From: JBBDIX01 sp050486225
GTDB lineage: Bacteria; Actinomycetota; Nitriliruptoria; Nitriliruptorales; Nitriliruptoraceae
Assembly: GCA_050486225.1 (NCBI GenBank)
Contig: JBJHCV010000002.1
Location: 124,001-188,000 of the forward strand
DNA length: 64,000 nt
Direction: 5' to 3'
Both the position numbers and the translations under genes were made by a program. Shown in pieces: positions 18,043-25,785 of this stretch. A model generated the notes under the pieces. It saw only the letters and a program-made list of their open reading frames with translations, searched no databases and had not been told where the DNA came from. The stretch's first letter is position 1. The number at the start of each line of letters is the position of its first letter.

Positions 18043-18596
18043 CCACGAGGACCAGACCCATGCGACTGCCCTCCCTGCGCGACCGACACCGACGCGCGCG
18101 TGCCACTGCCGCCGACGCACCCGACGATCCTGCTCTCGACGAGCAACTCCTCGCGGCACCACTCGACGACCAGGACCTCGACGCACGGATCGCTGCCGCG
18201 GGTACGCGGGTCCGCGCTCGTTCCACCCGGATCCTGATCGTCGTCGCCCTCGTGCTGATCGGGTTCGCCGCAGGGGCAGCGACCGGCCGAAGCGCTGCGG
18301 AGATCGCGGCCGCGGTCGCGGAGCAGCGCGCGGAGGTCGACGGCACGCTGCCCGGGTTCGAACCCGAACCGGGAGTTCGCGGCACCGTGCGCGTGGTCGA
18401 CGGCACCTCGATGTACGTGGAGCTCGAGGACCAGACGGTCGTGCACGTCCGCCTGTCGCGCTCGACGTCGGTCGCGTCCGTCGTCGACGCGAACGCGGAC
18501 GACCTGACCCCGGGCACGCCGGTTCGCGTCTTCGGGGACCTGGACGGCCCCGCGGTGATCGACGCGACCGAGGTCATCGGTCTCCACCGGCGCTGA
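18039..18596 (+). CDS. Single-TM protein of the efflux operon, unknown function
   Basis: I do not recognise this 185-residue protein. It begins at a GTG overlapping the permease stop (an ATG at 18060 is the alternative). The N-terminal 60 residues are charged and cytosolic, TM is about 65-85 (ILIVVALVLIGFAAGAATG), and the external part has a small beta-rich domain (RGTVRVVDGTSMYVELEDQT through VRVFGDLDGP). That domain resembles DUF5666-like OB folds, by pattern only. Its position as the last gene of the MacAB-like operon suggests an accessory to the exporter, possibly a fourth component. Confidence 0.7.
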   Translation: MTTRTRPMRLPSLRDRHRRARATAADAPDDPALDEQLLAAPLDDQDLDARIAAAGTRVRARSTRILIVVALVLIGFAAGAATGRSAAEIAAAVAEQRAEVDGTLPGFEPEPGVRGTVRVVDGTSMYVELEDQTVVHVRLSRSTSVASVVDANADDLTPGTPVRVFGDLDGPAVIDATEVIGLHRR

Positions 18597-18904
18597 CCTC
18601 CGGCCCTTCCGGACGCCGGTGTGCGCACGGCGCACCAGTCGTGCGCTATGCTGATGGCACGGTCGGCATCGTTCGACCGGAACACGTGATCGCCTCCCGG
18701 CTCTGAAGCCCTCGCGCCGGGACGATTCGCTCCCCGAGCTCCAGGTTCAGGTTGCGGTCGTCGTGCACCTGCACCAGATGCGTGTTCACCCACGCACCTG
18801 CGTCTCGTGCACCTGTCGTGCCGCATTCGTTCGTGCTCACGCCGAGGACGTTCCCCGGCGTGCCGACGCACGACCCGCCGCAGTGGCGGCAACTGGAGAA
18901 TCAC
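18597..18904 (+). promoter_or_regulatory. Long leader region of the DEAD-box helicase gene
   Basis: This 308-base stretch has no credible gene. TATGCT at about 18647-18652 is a plausible -10 box, giving a leader near 245 nt. The leader contains short GC-rich stems, and direct GTGCACCTG copies occur near 18764 and 18810. Long 5' leaders are known for cold-shock-controlled RNA helicases, so this may be a regulatory RNA, but I see no named motif. Confidence 0.35.
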
Positions 18905-20344
18905 GTGTCCACGTCCTTCGCCGATCTCGGCGTGCCCACCGACCTCGTCCACCGACTGGCCGAGCTCGGCATCACCGAACCATTCCCCATCCAGCGCAAG
19001 ACCATCGCCGACGCACTGCGCGGCCGCGACCTGTGTGGCAAGGCCCCCACGGGCTCCGGCAAGACGCTCGCGTTCGCGCTGCCGATCGCCATGCGCGTCG
19101 GACGAGCCCGGCCCGGCAACCCTCGGGCACTCGTCCTCGTCCCGACGCGCGAACTCGCCACCCAGGTGAGCGAGACGATCCTGCCGTTGGCGCAGGTCAC
19201 CCACCGCAAGGTCGCCACCTTCTACGGCGGCACGAGCCTCAACCGCGACCGGCAGCGCCTCCGCGGTCGTGTCGACGTCGCCGTCGCGACGCCGGGTCGG
19301 CTCGAGGACCTGCTCGCCCAAGGGGTCATGTCACTGGCGGACGTCGACCTGGTCGTCATCGACGAGGCCGACCGCATGGCAGACATGGGCTTCCTGCCTG
19401 TCGTGAAGCGCATCATCGACCAGACCCACGCAGACCGGCAGACCCTGCTGTTCAGCGCGACGCTCGACGGTGACGTCGACGTGCTGATCCGCCGTTACCA
19501 GAACGACCCGGCGCGCCACGAGTTCGAGTCGTCCAACCAGGACTTCGGCCAGCTCCGACACGTCTTCTGGCTGTCCGAACGGACCGATCGGCGCCGCCTG
19601 ACCGGCCAGATCCTGCGGCTGACAGGCTCGGCGATCGTGTTCACCCGCACGAAGCACGGTGCGGACCGACTCGCGAAGCAGCTCGCGCAGGACGGGGTGA
19701 CCACGGCCGCGATCCACGGGGACCGCAGCCAGCGCCAGCGCGAGGCCGCGCTGCGGCGCTTCGTCGCCGGCGAGGTCCAGGCCCTGGTTGCGACCGACGT
19801 CGCCGCCCGAGGCATCCACGTCGACGACGTCTCCGTCGTCATCCACTTCGACCAGCCGGCCACGGACAAGGACTACGTCCACCGCTCCGGTCGTACCGGC
19901 CGTGCAGGCGCCGACGGACTCGTGGTGTCACTGGTCGCCGAGGCGGAGACCCGAGAACTCCAGAAGCTCCAGCGCCTCCTGTCCCTGCCTCAGGGGCTGC
20001 ACGACATCGACATGGCACTGCTGACTGCGGATGAACTGCCGGCGCCACGCCCCGTACACGGGACTGCTGACCGCGCACCCGCCAGCCGACCCCGCAACCG
20101 TGGCGGGTCCAGCCGCCGCACGCGCGCGGGTGGAGGCGGACAGGGATCCCCCGCGGGCGGCAGTGGCCAGACATCGCGTGGAGCCGGCAGTCGTCAGACC
20201 TCCCGAGCCACCGGGAGCGGCCAGCCGTCCCGCACGTCCGGCAGCGGTCAGCCCTCTCGCAGTGGCGGCCAGCCGTCTCGCGGTGCAGGCAGGCCAACCC
20301 GCAGCAGCGCCCCCCGCGGAGGCGCACGGCGACGCACCCGCTGA
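18905..20344 (+). CDS. DEAD-box ATP-dependent RNA helicase
   Basis: A 479-residue helicase starting at GTG 18905, just before the STSFADLG Q-motif region; an upstream reading frame runs into the leader without homology. The motifs are in order: Q motif with Gln30, I as APTGSGKT (48-55), Ia PTRELA, Ib TPGR, II DEAD (DEADRM), III SAT, V with ATDVAARG and VI HRSGRTGRAG. These belong to the RhlE/CsdA-like group. The tail after about 385 is a basic, low-complexity Ser/Gly/Arg region with repeated GSGQxSR units, which probably binds RNA and is disordered. Role: unwinding structured RNA in ribosome assembly or mRNA decay, often important in the cold. Confidence 0.93.
   Translation: MSTSFADLGVPTDLVHRLAELGITEPFPIQRKTIADALRGRDLCGKAPTGSGKTLAFALPIAMRVGRARPGNPRALVLVPTRELATQVSETILPLAQVTHRKVATFYGGTSLNRDRQRLRGRVDVAVATPGRLEDLLAQGVMSLADVDLVVIDEADRMADMGFLPVVKRIIDQTHADRQTLLFSATLDGDVDVLIRRYQNDPARHEFESSNQDFGQLRHVFWLSERTDRRRLTGQILRLTGSAIVFTRTKHGADRLAKQLAQDGVTTAAIHGDRSQRQREAALRRFVAGEVQALVATDVAARGIHVDDVSVVIHFDQPATDKDYVHRSGRTGRAGADGLVVSLVAEAETRELQKLQRLLSLPQGLHDIDMALLTADELPAPRPVHGTADRAPASRPRNRGGSSRRTRAGGGGQGSPAGGSGQTSRGAGSRQTSRATGSGQPSRTSGSGQPSRSGGQPSRGAGRPTRSSAPRGGARRRTR
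20158..20290 (+). repeat. Imperfect tandem repeats in the helicase tail
   Basis: Five copies of a unit encoding G-S-[GR]-Q-[TP]-S-R (the last shortened), spaced 27-30 bases apart, lie inside the helicase C-terminus. The DNA copies differ at third positions, so the protein repeat is being kept. Such arrays can change copy number between strains. Confidence 0.7.
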
Positions 20345-20350
20345 ACCCCT

Positions 20351-20383
20351 GGCGACGGTGCGGCCCGGTGCCGCGCCGTCGCC
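20351..20383. terminator. Strong bidirectional hairpin terminator
   Basis: GGCGACGG-T-GCGGC and GCCGC-G-CCGTCGCC pair over 13 positions plus one T-G wobble, closing a five-base loop. It lies between the convergent helicase and AlkZ-like genes. There is no T tract, as is usual in GC-rich actinomycetes. Confidence 0.7.
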
Positions 20384-20403
20384 GGACCCCGCGTCACCGG
20401 GCC

Positions 20404-21612
20404 TCAGGCGTCGTCTGCGTCACTGAGCCGCCGCTCGACCGGCGTTCGGAAGCGCGGCACGACCACCTCACCGTCGAGCACCCCCGACAGTTCCTCGGCT
20501 CGTGCCGCGACCAGTGACCGCGCCGTCGCGCCCAGGGGCACCAGCAGTTCCGTGACGACGGTCCCGTCCGGGAGCTGAGCCCACGCCCCGACGATGCGAC
20601 CGTCGGCCCACACGGTCGGTCCGACGTTGCCGATGGTGTCGAACACCTCGGGCGTCAGGTCTCCGACGTACCACTGTCGATGCCGGTGTCCCATGGGCGT
20701 CGGGTCGAGTGCAGGGAGCAGACACACCCCGCGGCCCTCCTGTCGAGGCCCGGACCCCCCGGCGAGATCCCGGATCTCGTCCAGGTCGTCAGCCGACACG
20801 AACGCCTCTCGACCATCCTCGAGTGCCACGGTCACGAGGTCGAGCGTGGCGAGCGCTCGCCGGGCACGCGTCGCGGTCCACCCTGCCCACCACCGCACGT
20901 CGTCCACGGTCACGGGCCCGAAACGGGCCACATAGCGTCGCGCCAGTTCGCTGGCGCCCGCCGCGTCCTCGACGACGGGCGGCAGGGCATCGAACCAGGA
21001 GGTGGCGAGAGCCCAGTGGTGGTGTCCGCTGCGCCACGTCCCGACCGGGCGTGTGCGCACCACCACGAGTTCCGCCGCCAGCACGAGCAGCAACCTCGAC
21101 GCAAGCGATGCCTTCGAGGACCACCGGCCCGACCCGACGGTGATGCGACGATCCAGGTCGGGCACGGCCTGCGCGAGGTCACGCGTCCGCCACTCGTCGG
21201 CTCCCATGACGTCGACCAGCCGTTGCTCGACCCGAGCGAGCAGACGGCGGGCACCCGACTCGGACATGTCGGCCGTCAGCCATTCGAGCAACCGCGCGCG
21301 CTCCCGGGCGGCGACGTCGCGGCCAACCGCGGCGTGGAACATCGCCGCGTCCGCGGCGGGCACGAGGAACATCGTCCGTCGCATGGCGTGCAGTCGCCAC
21401 AGCGAGCGACGATCGACCAGAGCGACCTCCACGTCCGATCCGTCGGTGCCCGCCGCACGTGCACTCGTGGCCAGCCTCGGCGTGGTCGGATCGGTGGCGT
21501 GCATCGCGACGAGATCGCCGACGACGACGTCTGCATCGCCTGCGCTCGCGTCGAGGCGGTGGCGCCGAACCAGCAGCGCACGTCGCGCCGCGTCGGTGAT
21601 CACGACCGCCAC
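20404..21612 (-). CDS. Winged-helix DNA-binding protein, AlkZ/YcaQ-like (HTH_42)
   Basis: A 402-residue protein of the HTH_42 superfamily, whose studied members AlkZ and YcaQ are glycosylases that unhook DNA crosslinks. GTG 21612 was chosen because GGAG lies five bases upstream; the frame stays open to 21975 without signals. Visible family features are an N-terminal L-V-R-R-H-R-L block, D-L-V-A-M-H-A-T-D-P, R-R-T-M-F-L-V-P, the central R-Y-V-A-R-F-G-P-V-T-V-D-D-V-R-W-W-A-G region, and a C-terminal L-L-P-A-L-D-P-T-P-M-G-H-R. The QxQ/QxD catalytic motif of true AlkZ is not evident here, so glycosylase activity is uncertain. Confidence 0.75.
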   Translation of the reverse strand: MAVVITDAARRALLVRRHRLDASAGDADVVVGDLVAMHATDPTTPRLATSARAAGTDGSDVEVALVDRRSLWRLHAMRRTMFLVPAADAAMFHAAVGRDVAARERARLLEWLTADMSESGARRLLARVEQRLVDVMGADEWRTRDLAQAVPDLDRRITVGSGRWSSKASLASRLLLVLAAELVVVRTRPVGTWRSGHHHWALATSWFDALPPVVEDAAGASELARRYVARFGPVTVDDVRWWAGWTATRARRALATLDLVTVALEDGREAFVSADDLDEIRDLAGGSGPRQEGRGVCLLPALDPTPMGHRHRQWYVGDLTPEVFDTIGNVGPTVWADGRIVGAWAQLPDGTVVTELLVPLGATARSLVAARAEELSGVLDGEVVVPRFRTPVERRLSDADDA

Positions 21613-21738
21613 GTGAGCTCCGATCACCGGGACGGAGGCGCAACCCTGCCACACGCCCGGCGTCCTGCGGCATCCAGGCCGTCGTGGGTCGCCATCGGCT
21701 GGTCGTATCCTCGCGGCGAGCACATCGACAGGAGACCC

Positions 21739-21969
21739 ATGCGTGCTTCCCTGATCGTCGCACCCGCACTTCTGCTCGGTCTCGCGGCCGTCGTGGTGTG
21801 GATCTGGACGCTCATCGACGTGTTGCGCACGTCCGACGACTCCAGGTTCCGCGCCGGGACCCAGCTGGTCTGGGTGATCGTGATCGTGTTCACCCAGATC
21901 ATCGGGTCCCTGATCTACCTCGCGATCGGGCGTCCGCGTCGCCAGCAGTCCGAACCGCCGGGCCACTGA
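21739..21969 (+). CDS. Small membrane protein, PLDc_N family
   Basis: A 76-residue protein with two TM helices (about 5-25 and 44-64). The conserved pattern W-T-L-I-D-V-L-R-T then G-T-Q-L-V-W-V-I-V-I-V-F and a terminal I-Y-L-A-I-G-R-P is that of the phospholipase D-nuclease N-terminal domain, which here stands alone as in many actinomycetes. Function is unknown. It has AGGAG before the ATG and a TATCCT -10 box at 21706-21711, and it is transcribed divergently from the AlkZ-like gene. Confidence 0.85.
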   Translation: MRASLIVAPALLLGLAAVVVWIWTLIDVLRTSDDSRFRAGTQLVWVIVIVFTQIIGSLIYLAIGRPRRQQSEPPGH

Positions 21970-21984
21970 ACGCACGCACGCCGG

Positions 21985-22018
21985 ACCGACCCAGCGTGCT
22001 CCACGATCGGTGGTCGGT
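21985..22018. terminator. Inverted repeat between convergent genes
   Basis: ACCGACC (21985-21991) and GGTCGGT (22012-22018) are perfect complements around a 20-base spacer, between the PLDc_N gene and the end of the MoaD-like gene. A weaker candidate than the neighbouring hairpins because of the long loop. Confidence 0.35.
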
Positions 22019-22320
22019 CACCCGCCCGCGATGGCACCGACGAGGCGCAACGGCTCGCGCCCCTCGGTGACCTCGACGGGCATCGGTTGCTGCGGCTGGG
22101 CGTCGGACAGGTCCTCGCCAGCGGCGTGGATGCGGATCATCGGACGTCGCCGACCGGTGGTGCGGTCCCTGATCGTCCCGGCCAGTGCAGGATGTGCCGC
22201 CTCGAGCGCGTCCAGCACGCCACCGAGGGTCACCGGGGCGTCGACCTCGACGACGACCTCGCCCGTCACCCGGGCGAGGTCCCGCAACTGGTGCGGCATG
22301 GCGATGCGCACGCGGGTCAC
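22018..22320 (-). CDS. MoaD/ThiS-like beta-grasp protein with C-terminal Gly-Gly
   Basis: A 100-residue ubiquitin-like protein. The sequence begins with a beta strand (VRIAMPHQLRDLA), has a helix V-L-D-A-L-E-A-A-H-P-A-L typical of MoaD/ThiS proteins, and ends exactly in G-A-I-A-G-G, the diglycine tail that is adenylated and loaded with sulfur or conjugated in this superfamily. The GTG start overlaps the stop of the Asp-box repeat gene, so the two are coupled. No E1-like enzyme, MoaE, ThiG or JAMM protease is nearby, so a role in molybdopterin or thiamin synthesis is not supported by context. It may serve the repeat protein upstream. Confidence 0.78.
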   Translation of the reverse strand: MTRVRIAMPHQLRDLARVTGEVVVEVDAPVTLGGVLDALEAAHPALAGTIRDRTTGRRRPMIRIHAAGEDLSDAQPQQPMPVEVTEGREPLRLVGAIAGG

Positions 22321-23432
22321 GGGAGCGTCTGGACCTCGACCGACAGTACGGCCGGCAGGTCGCGCACGATCGGCTGCCAGTGGTCGCCGGCATCCGGTGA
22401 CACGTAGACCTGACCGCCCGTGGTGCCCACGTAGACCCCGCAGGGGTCCATGGTGTCGACGGCCATCGCGTCACGCAGCACGTTGACCCAGCAGTTGCTC
22501 TGTGGGAGCCCGTTGGTCAGTGGCTCCCACTCGTCACCGCCGGTTCGACTTCGGTAGACGCGCAGCCGTCCCTCCGGCGGGTAGTGCTGCTCGTCGCTCA
22601 GGATCGGCACCACGTACACCGTGTCCGGCTCGTGCGCATGGACGTCGATGGCGAACCCGAAGTCGGTCGGCAGGTCCCCGCTGATCTCTCGCCACGTGCG
22701 GCCCTCGTCGTCGGATCGCATGACGTCCCAGTGCTTCTGCATGAACACCACGTCGGGACGGTCGGGATGACGTGCCAGCTTGTGGACGCAGTGGCCGACC
22801 TCCGGTTCCGGGTCGGGCAGGAAGGAGGAGTGCAGCCCCCGGTTCGACGGGGTCCAGGAGGCGCCCGCGTCGTCGGTCGCGAACACCCCGGCGGCGGAGA
22901 TCGCGACGAGAATCCGATCCTCGTCGTCGGGGTGCGGGAGGATCGTGTGCAGGCACAGTCCCCCGGCTCCGGGCATCCAGTCCGAGCCGGACTCGTGCTC
23001 GCGCAGACCCGACACCTCGGTCCAGCTGTCCCCCGCGTCCGTCGACCGGAACAGGGCGGCGTCCTCGACGCCGGCGAGCAGGGTGTCCGCGTCGGTGGCC
23101 GACGGCCGCAGGTGCCACACCCGGTTGAACTTCCACGGAACCGACGAGCCGTCGTAGAACTGGTGGGTGCCCGGCTCGCTCGCGGGTTCGAAGTCGTTGC
23201 CCACGACCTCCCAGGTCGCACCTGCGTCCTCGGACCGGTTCACGATCTGCCCGAACCACCCGTTCGACTGGGCTGCCCACAGCCGGTCGGGTTCCACGGG
23301 AGAACCCGCGACGTGGTGGATCTCCCACCCTCCGAACAATGGACCGGACACCTGCCAGTCGTCCCGTGCCCCGTCGGCGGTCAGGATGAACGCGCCCTTG
23401 CGCGTCCCGACCAGGACCCTCACTCCGCTCAT
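22317..23432 (-). CDS. Asp-box (BNR/sortilin-like) repeat protein
   Basis: A 371-residue predicted beta-propeller, starting at ATG 23432 with GGAGG upstream. Six Asp-box-like turns of type S-x-D-x-G-x-T-W are seen (SEDAGATW, STDAGDSW, TDDAGASW, SDDEGRTW, SRTGGDEW and SPDAGDHW). No signal peptide is present, so it is probably cytosolic. Databases often label such proteins sialidase or exo-alpha-sialidase, but the Arg triad and Tyr of real sialidases cannot be identified here, so enzyme activity is doubtful. Its 4-base overlap with the MoaD-like gene argues for a joint, still undefined role. Confidence 0.78.
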   Translation of the reverse strand: MSGVRVLVGTRKGAFILTADGARDDWQVSGPLFGGWEIHHVAGSPVEPDRLWAAQSNGWFGQIVNRSEDAGATWEVVGNDFEPASEPGTHQFYDGSSVPWKFNRVWHLRPSATDADTLLAGVEDAALFRSTDAGDSWTEVSGLREHESGSDWMPGAGGLCLHTILPHPDDEDRILVAISAAGVFATDDAGASWTPSNRGLHSSFLPDPEPEVGHCVHKLARHPDRPDVVFMQKHWDVMRSDDEGRTWREISGDLPTDFGFAIDVHAHEPDTVYVVPILSDEQHYPPEGRLRVYRSRTGGDEWEPLTNGLPQSNCWVNVLRDAMAVDTMDPCGVYVGTTGGQVYVSPDAGDHWQPIVRDLPAVLSVEVQTLP

Positions 23433-23547
23433 CGCCCACCCTCCACGATCGCCTCGTACCCTCGTCGTCGTCCTGGCGCACGTCAAGCACTGTTCGTGCA
23501 CGACGCACGCCCGCAGGTTGGACGAACCCCGACCCGAGGACTCATCG

Positions 23548-24591
23548 GTGCACACCCCCGACGTCGGCACGGCCTCGGCCACCGCGGATCGGCGCGACAC
23601 CGTCGACGCAGAGCTCGAGGGGCTGCGCACCGAACTGACGGGGTACTGCTACCGCATGCTCGCGTCTCCGTTCGACGCACAGGACGCCGCGCAGGAGGCC
23701 CTCAGTCGCGCGTGGCGTTCGGCGGACGGCTTCGAGGGCCGCTCCAGTGTCCGCACCTGGGTCTACCGGATCGCCACCAACGTCTGCCTGGACATGCTTC
23801 GCAGCCGACAGCGGCGCGCACGCGCCATGGACCTGGGTCCTGCCTCGACCGTCGCGACCGCGCAGCTGTCGCGCCTGCCACCCGACCGGTGGGTCGAGCC
23901 TGCACCCGACCACCTCGTGGTCGCCGACGACGATCCCGAACAGCAGGCGATCGCCCGTGAGTCGCTGCGCCTGGCACTCGTGGCTGCGCTGCAGCACCTG
24001 CCTCCCCGGCAACGAGCCGTGCTGGTGCTCTTCGAGGCGCTCCGCTTCAGTGCCGCGGAGATCGCGCAGCTGCTGGAGACCTCGACGGCGTCGGTCAACA
24101 GTGCCCTGCAGCGCGCGAGGGCGACGATCGCGGAGCGTGCACCGCAGCCCGGTGACGTCCACGACCCGCTCGACGACGACCAACGGGACCTGTTGGAGCG
24201 GTACGCGGACGCGTTCGAGCGTTACGACATGGACGCGCTCGTCTCGCTGCTCCACGAGGACGCCACCCAGTCGATGCCGCCGTACGAGCTCTGGCTGCAG
24301 GGAAGCAGCGAGATTGCGGGCTGGATGCTCGGCCCGGGCGCCGAGTGCGAGGGTTCGCGGGTCGTGGCCACATGCGCCAACGGTCTGCCGGCGTTCGGCC
24401 AGTACCGACGTGCCGCCTCGGGCCGCGGTCACGATCCCTGGGCCCTGCAGGTGGCGGAGATCGTCGACGGGCGAATCACAGGCCTGCACTTCCACCTCGA
24501 CACCGAGCACCTGTTCCCGCTGTTCGGCCTGCCCCTGCACCTGCCAGAAGTCGCCGAGGCGTCGGACGAGCCAGCAGGTAGCCGACGGTGA
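23548..24591 (+). CDS. ECF sigma factor with SnoaL-like C-terminal domain (TIGR02960 type)
   Basis: A 347-residue sigma-70 family regulator starting at GTG 23548 with GAGGA upstream. Region 2 (near 25-100) contains Y-R-M-L-A-S-P-F-D-A-Q-D-A-A-Q-E-A-L and the -10 recognition helix V-R-T-W-V-Y-R-I-A-T-N-V-C-L-D. Region 4 (about 150-205) has L-P-P-R-Q-R-A-V-L and the helix-turn-helix A-A-E-I-A-Q-L-L. The C-terminal ~125 residues form an NTF2/SnoaL-like fold ending in L-F-P-L-F-G-L-P, typical of extended ECF factors. That domain usually acts as a built-in regulator, and no anti-sigma gene adjoins. The next gene (RidA-like) overlaps the stop and is probably co-transcribed. Confidence 0.88.
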   Translation: MHTPDVGTASATADRRDTVDAELEGLRTELTGYCYRMLASPFDAQDAAQEALSRAWRSADGFEGRSSVRTWVYRIATNVCLDMLRSRQRRARAMDLGPASTVATAQLSRLPPDRWVEPAPDHLVVADDDPEQQAIARESLRLALVAALQHLPPRQRAVLVLFEALRFSAAEIAQLLETSTASVNSALQRARATIAERAPQPGDVHDPLDDDQRDLLERYADAFERYDMDALVSLLHEDATQSMPPYELWLQGSSEIAGWMLGPGAECEGSRVVATCANGLPAFGQYRRAASGRGHDPWALQVAEIVDGRITGLHFHLDTEHLFPLFGLPLHLPEVAEASDEPAGSRR

Positions 24592-24986
24592 GGACCGTTC
24601 GGTCGGGGTCCCCCTACGAGGCCGAGTACGGGTTCAGCCGAGCCGTGCAGGTCGGCGACACGGTGCACGTCTCCGGCACGGCGCCCATCTGGCCGGACGG
24701 GTCGTGCGATCCCGATGCGGAGGTACAGGCGGACCGGTGCTTCGCGATCATCGCCGAGGCGCTCGCCGAACTCGGGACGGATCTGGGTGCCGTGGTGCGC
24801 ACACGCCTGTACCTGACCGACCCCACCGACGCGGCCGCGGTCGGACGCTCGCACCATCGTGCAGTCGGCGCGGTCGCTCCGGCCGCGACGATGGTCGTCG
24901 TGGCCACGCTGGTCGACCCGCGCTGGCGTGTCGAGGTCGAGGTGGACGCGGTCGTCAGAGACGTTCACCCAGGCGAGCCCGCGTGA
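24588..24986 (+). CDS. RidA family protein (enamine/imine deaminase-like)
   Basis: A 132-residue single-domain RidA/YjgF protein. It should form a trimer with active sites between subunits and hydrolyse reactive 2-aminoacrylate-type enamines. Family features are a V-H-V-S-G-T-A-P strand near the N-terminus, Q-A-D-R-C-F-A-I-I-A-E-A-L, the R-T-R-L-Y-L-T-D strand whose Arg binds the substrate carboxylate, and V-E-V-E-V-D-A-V-V near the end. Its GTG overlaps the sigma factor stop by four bases. The last 32 bases overlap the end of the convergent ABC permease gene. Confidence 0.88.
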   Translation: MRTVRSGSPYEAEYGFSRAVQVGDTVHVSGTAPIWPDGSCDPDAEVQADRCFAIIAEALAELGTDLGAVVRTRLYLTDPTDAAAVGRSHHRAVGAVAPAATMVVVATLVDPRWRVEVEVDAVVRDVHPGEPA

Positions 24987-25785
24987 CCGACCGTCGTCCC
25001 GCGAACAGCACGACCCCCGCGACCAGCCAGGCGACGGCCCCACCGGCGAACAGCAGGCCGGACGAGAGCACGAACACCCCGGCGGACTGGCCGGCGATCA
25101 CGGCGACAACCGGGAGCACCACCACCCCGGCGATCTGGAACGCCTCCTGGACCGTGCGCACCCGGGCGGAGACGATGACGGTCAGCCCCAGCCCGATTGC
25201 GGCGACCGCAGGGCCCAGCCACAGGACGAGACCCGCCCAGATCACGTTGGGGAACAGCAGGTGGTCCACGAACCCGATGACGGCGACCTGGGCCACCACC
25301 GCGTAGACCACACCCCCGAGCACGCCGACGGCCAGCGCCGCCAGCCACGCCCCGAGGACCTTCGCGAGGAGGATGGCCCGGTCCGACAGTGGGGTGAGGA
25401 GCAGTCCCTCGAGGGTGCGCCGCTCACGCTCGCCGGCGATCGCGTCGGCAGCGACCACGCTCGCGGTCATCAGCGGGACGATCAGCAGCAGGGGCGACAA
25501 CAGGTAGACGAGCGCGACCTCGGCGATGCCGGGTGCCGGATCGGCGAGCACGCGTGCGGCCGCGTCCCCGGGCAGCAGCGCGAGCATGCCCTCCACCTCA
25601 CTGACGTCCATCGCCCCTCCCCCGAGTCTCAGCGCCACCACGAGCCCCAGGGGCATCACGACCAGCAGCAGCGCCGGGACGATGAGCATGGGCAGCACGA
25701 CCGGCCGGCTGCCTCGTACGACCCGTAGGTCGCGGCGCACCACGGCGAGGATCCCGCGCCACTCTCCCTCGGTCCCGCGCGTCAC
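24955..25785 (-). CDS. ABC-2 type permease (NatB-like)
   Basis: A 276-residue membrane protein. The GTG start at 25785 overlaps the ATPase stop by four bases. TM1 (about 22-44) is followed by a cytosolic/external segment with Asp/Glu and about five further helices. The loop A-G-E-R-E-R-R-T-L-E-G-L-L-L-T-P-L-S is the typical ABC-2 contact element and is closest to NatB/Na+ or lipid exporters of that family. It works with the ATPase encoded just upstream; the substrate is unknown. The final 32 bases overlap the RidA gene on the other strand. Confidence 0.86.
   Translation of the reverse strand: MTRGTEGEWRGILAVVRRDLRVVRGSRPVVLPMLIVPALLLVVMPLGLVVALRLGGGAMDVSEVEGMLALLPGDAAARVLADPAPGIAEVALVYLLSPLLLIVPLMTASVVAADAIAGERERRTLEGLLLTPLSDRAILLAKVLGAWLAALAVGVLGGVVYAVVAQVAVIGFVDHLLFPNVIWAGLVLWLGPAVAAIGLGLTVIVSARVRTVQEAFQIAGVVVLPVVAVIAGQSAGVFVLSSGLLFAGGAVAWLVAGVVLFAGRRSVTRARLGERL

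Noticed and set aside
16483..18186. A 567-codon open frame opposite the MacB-type permease
   Set aside because: Composition typical of reverse-strand shadows; the permease on the plus strand has clear motifs.
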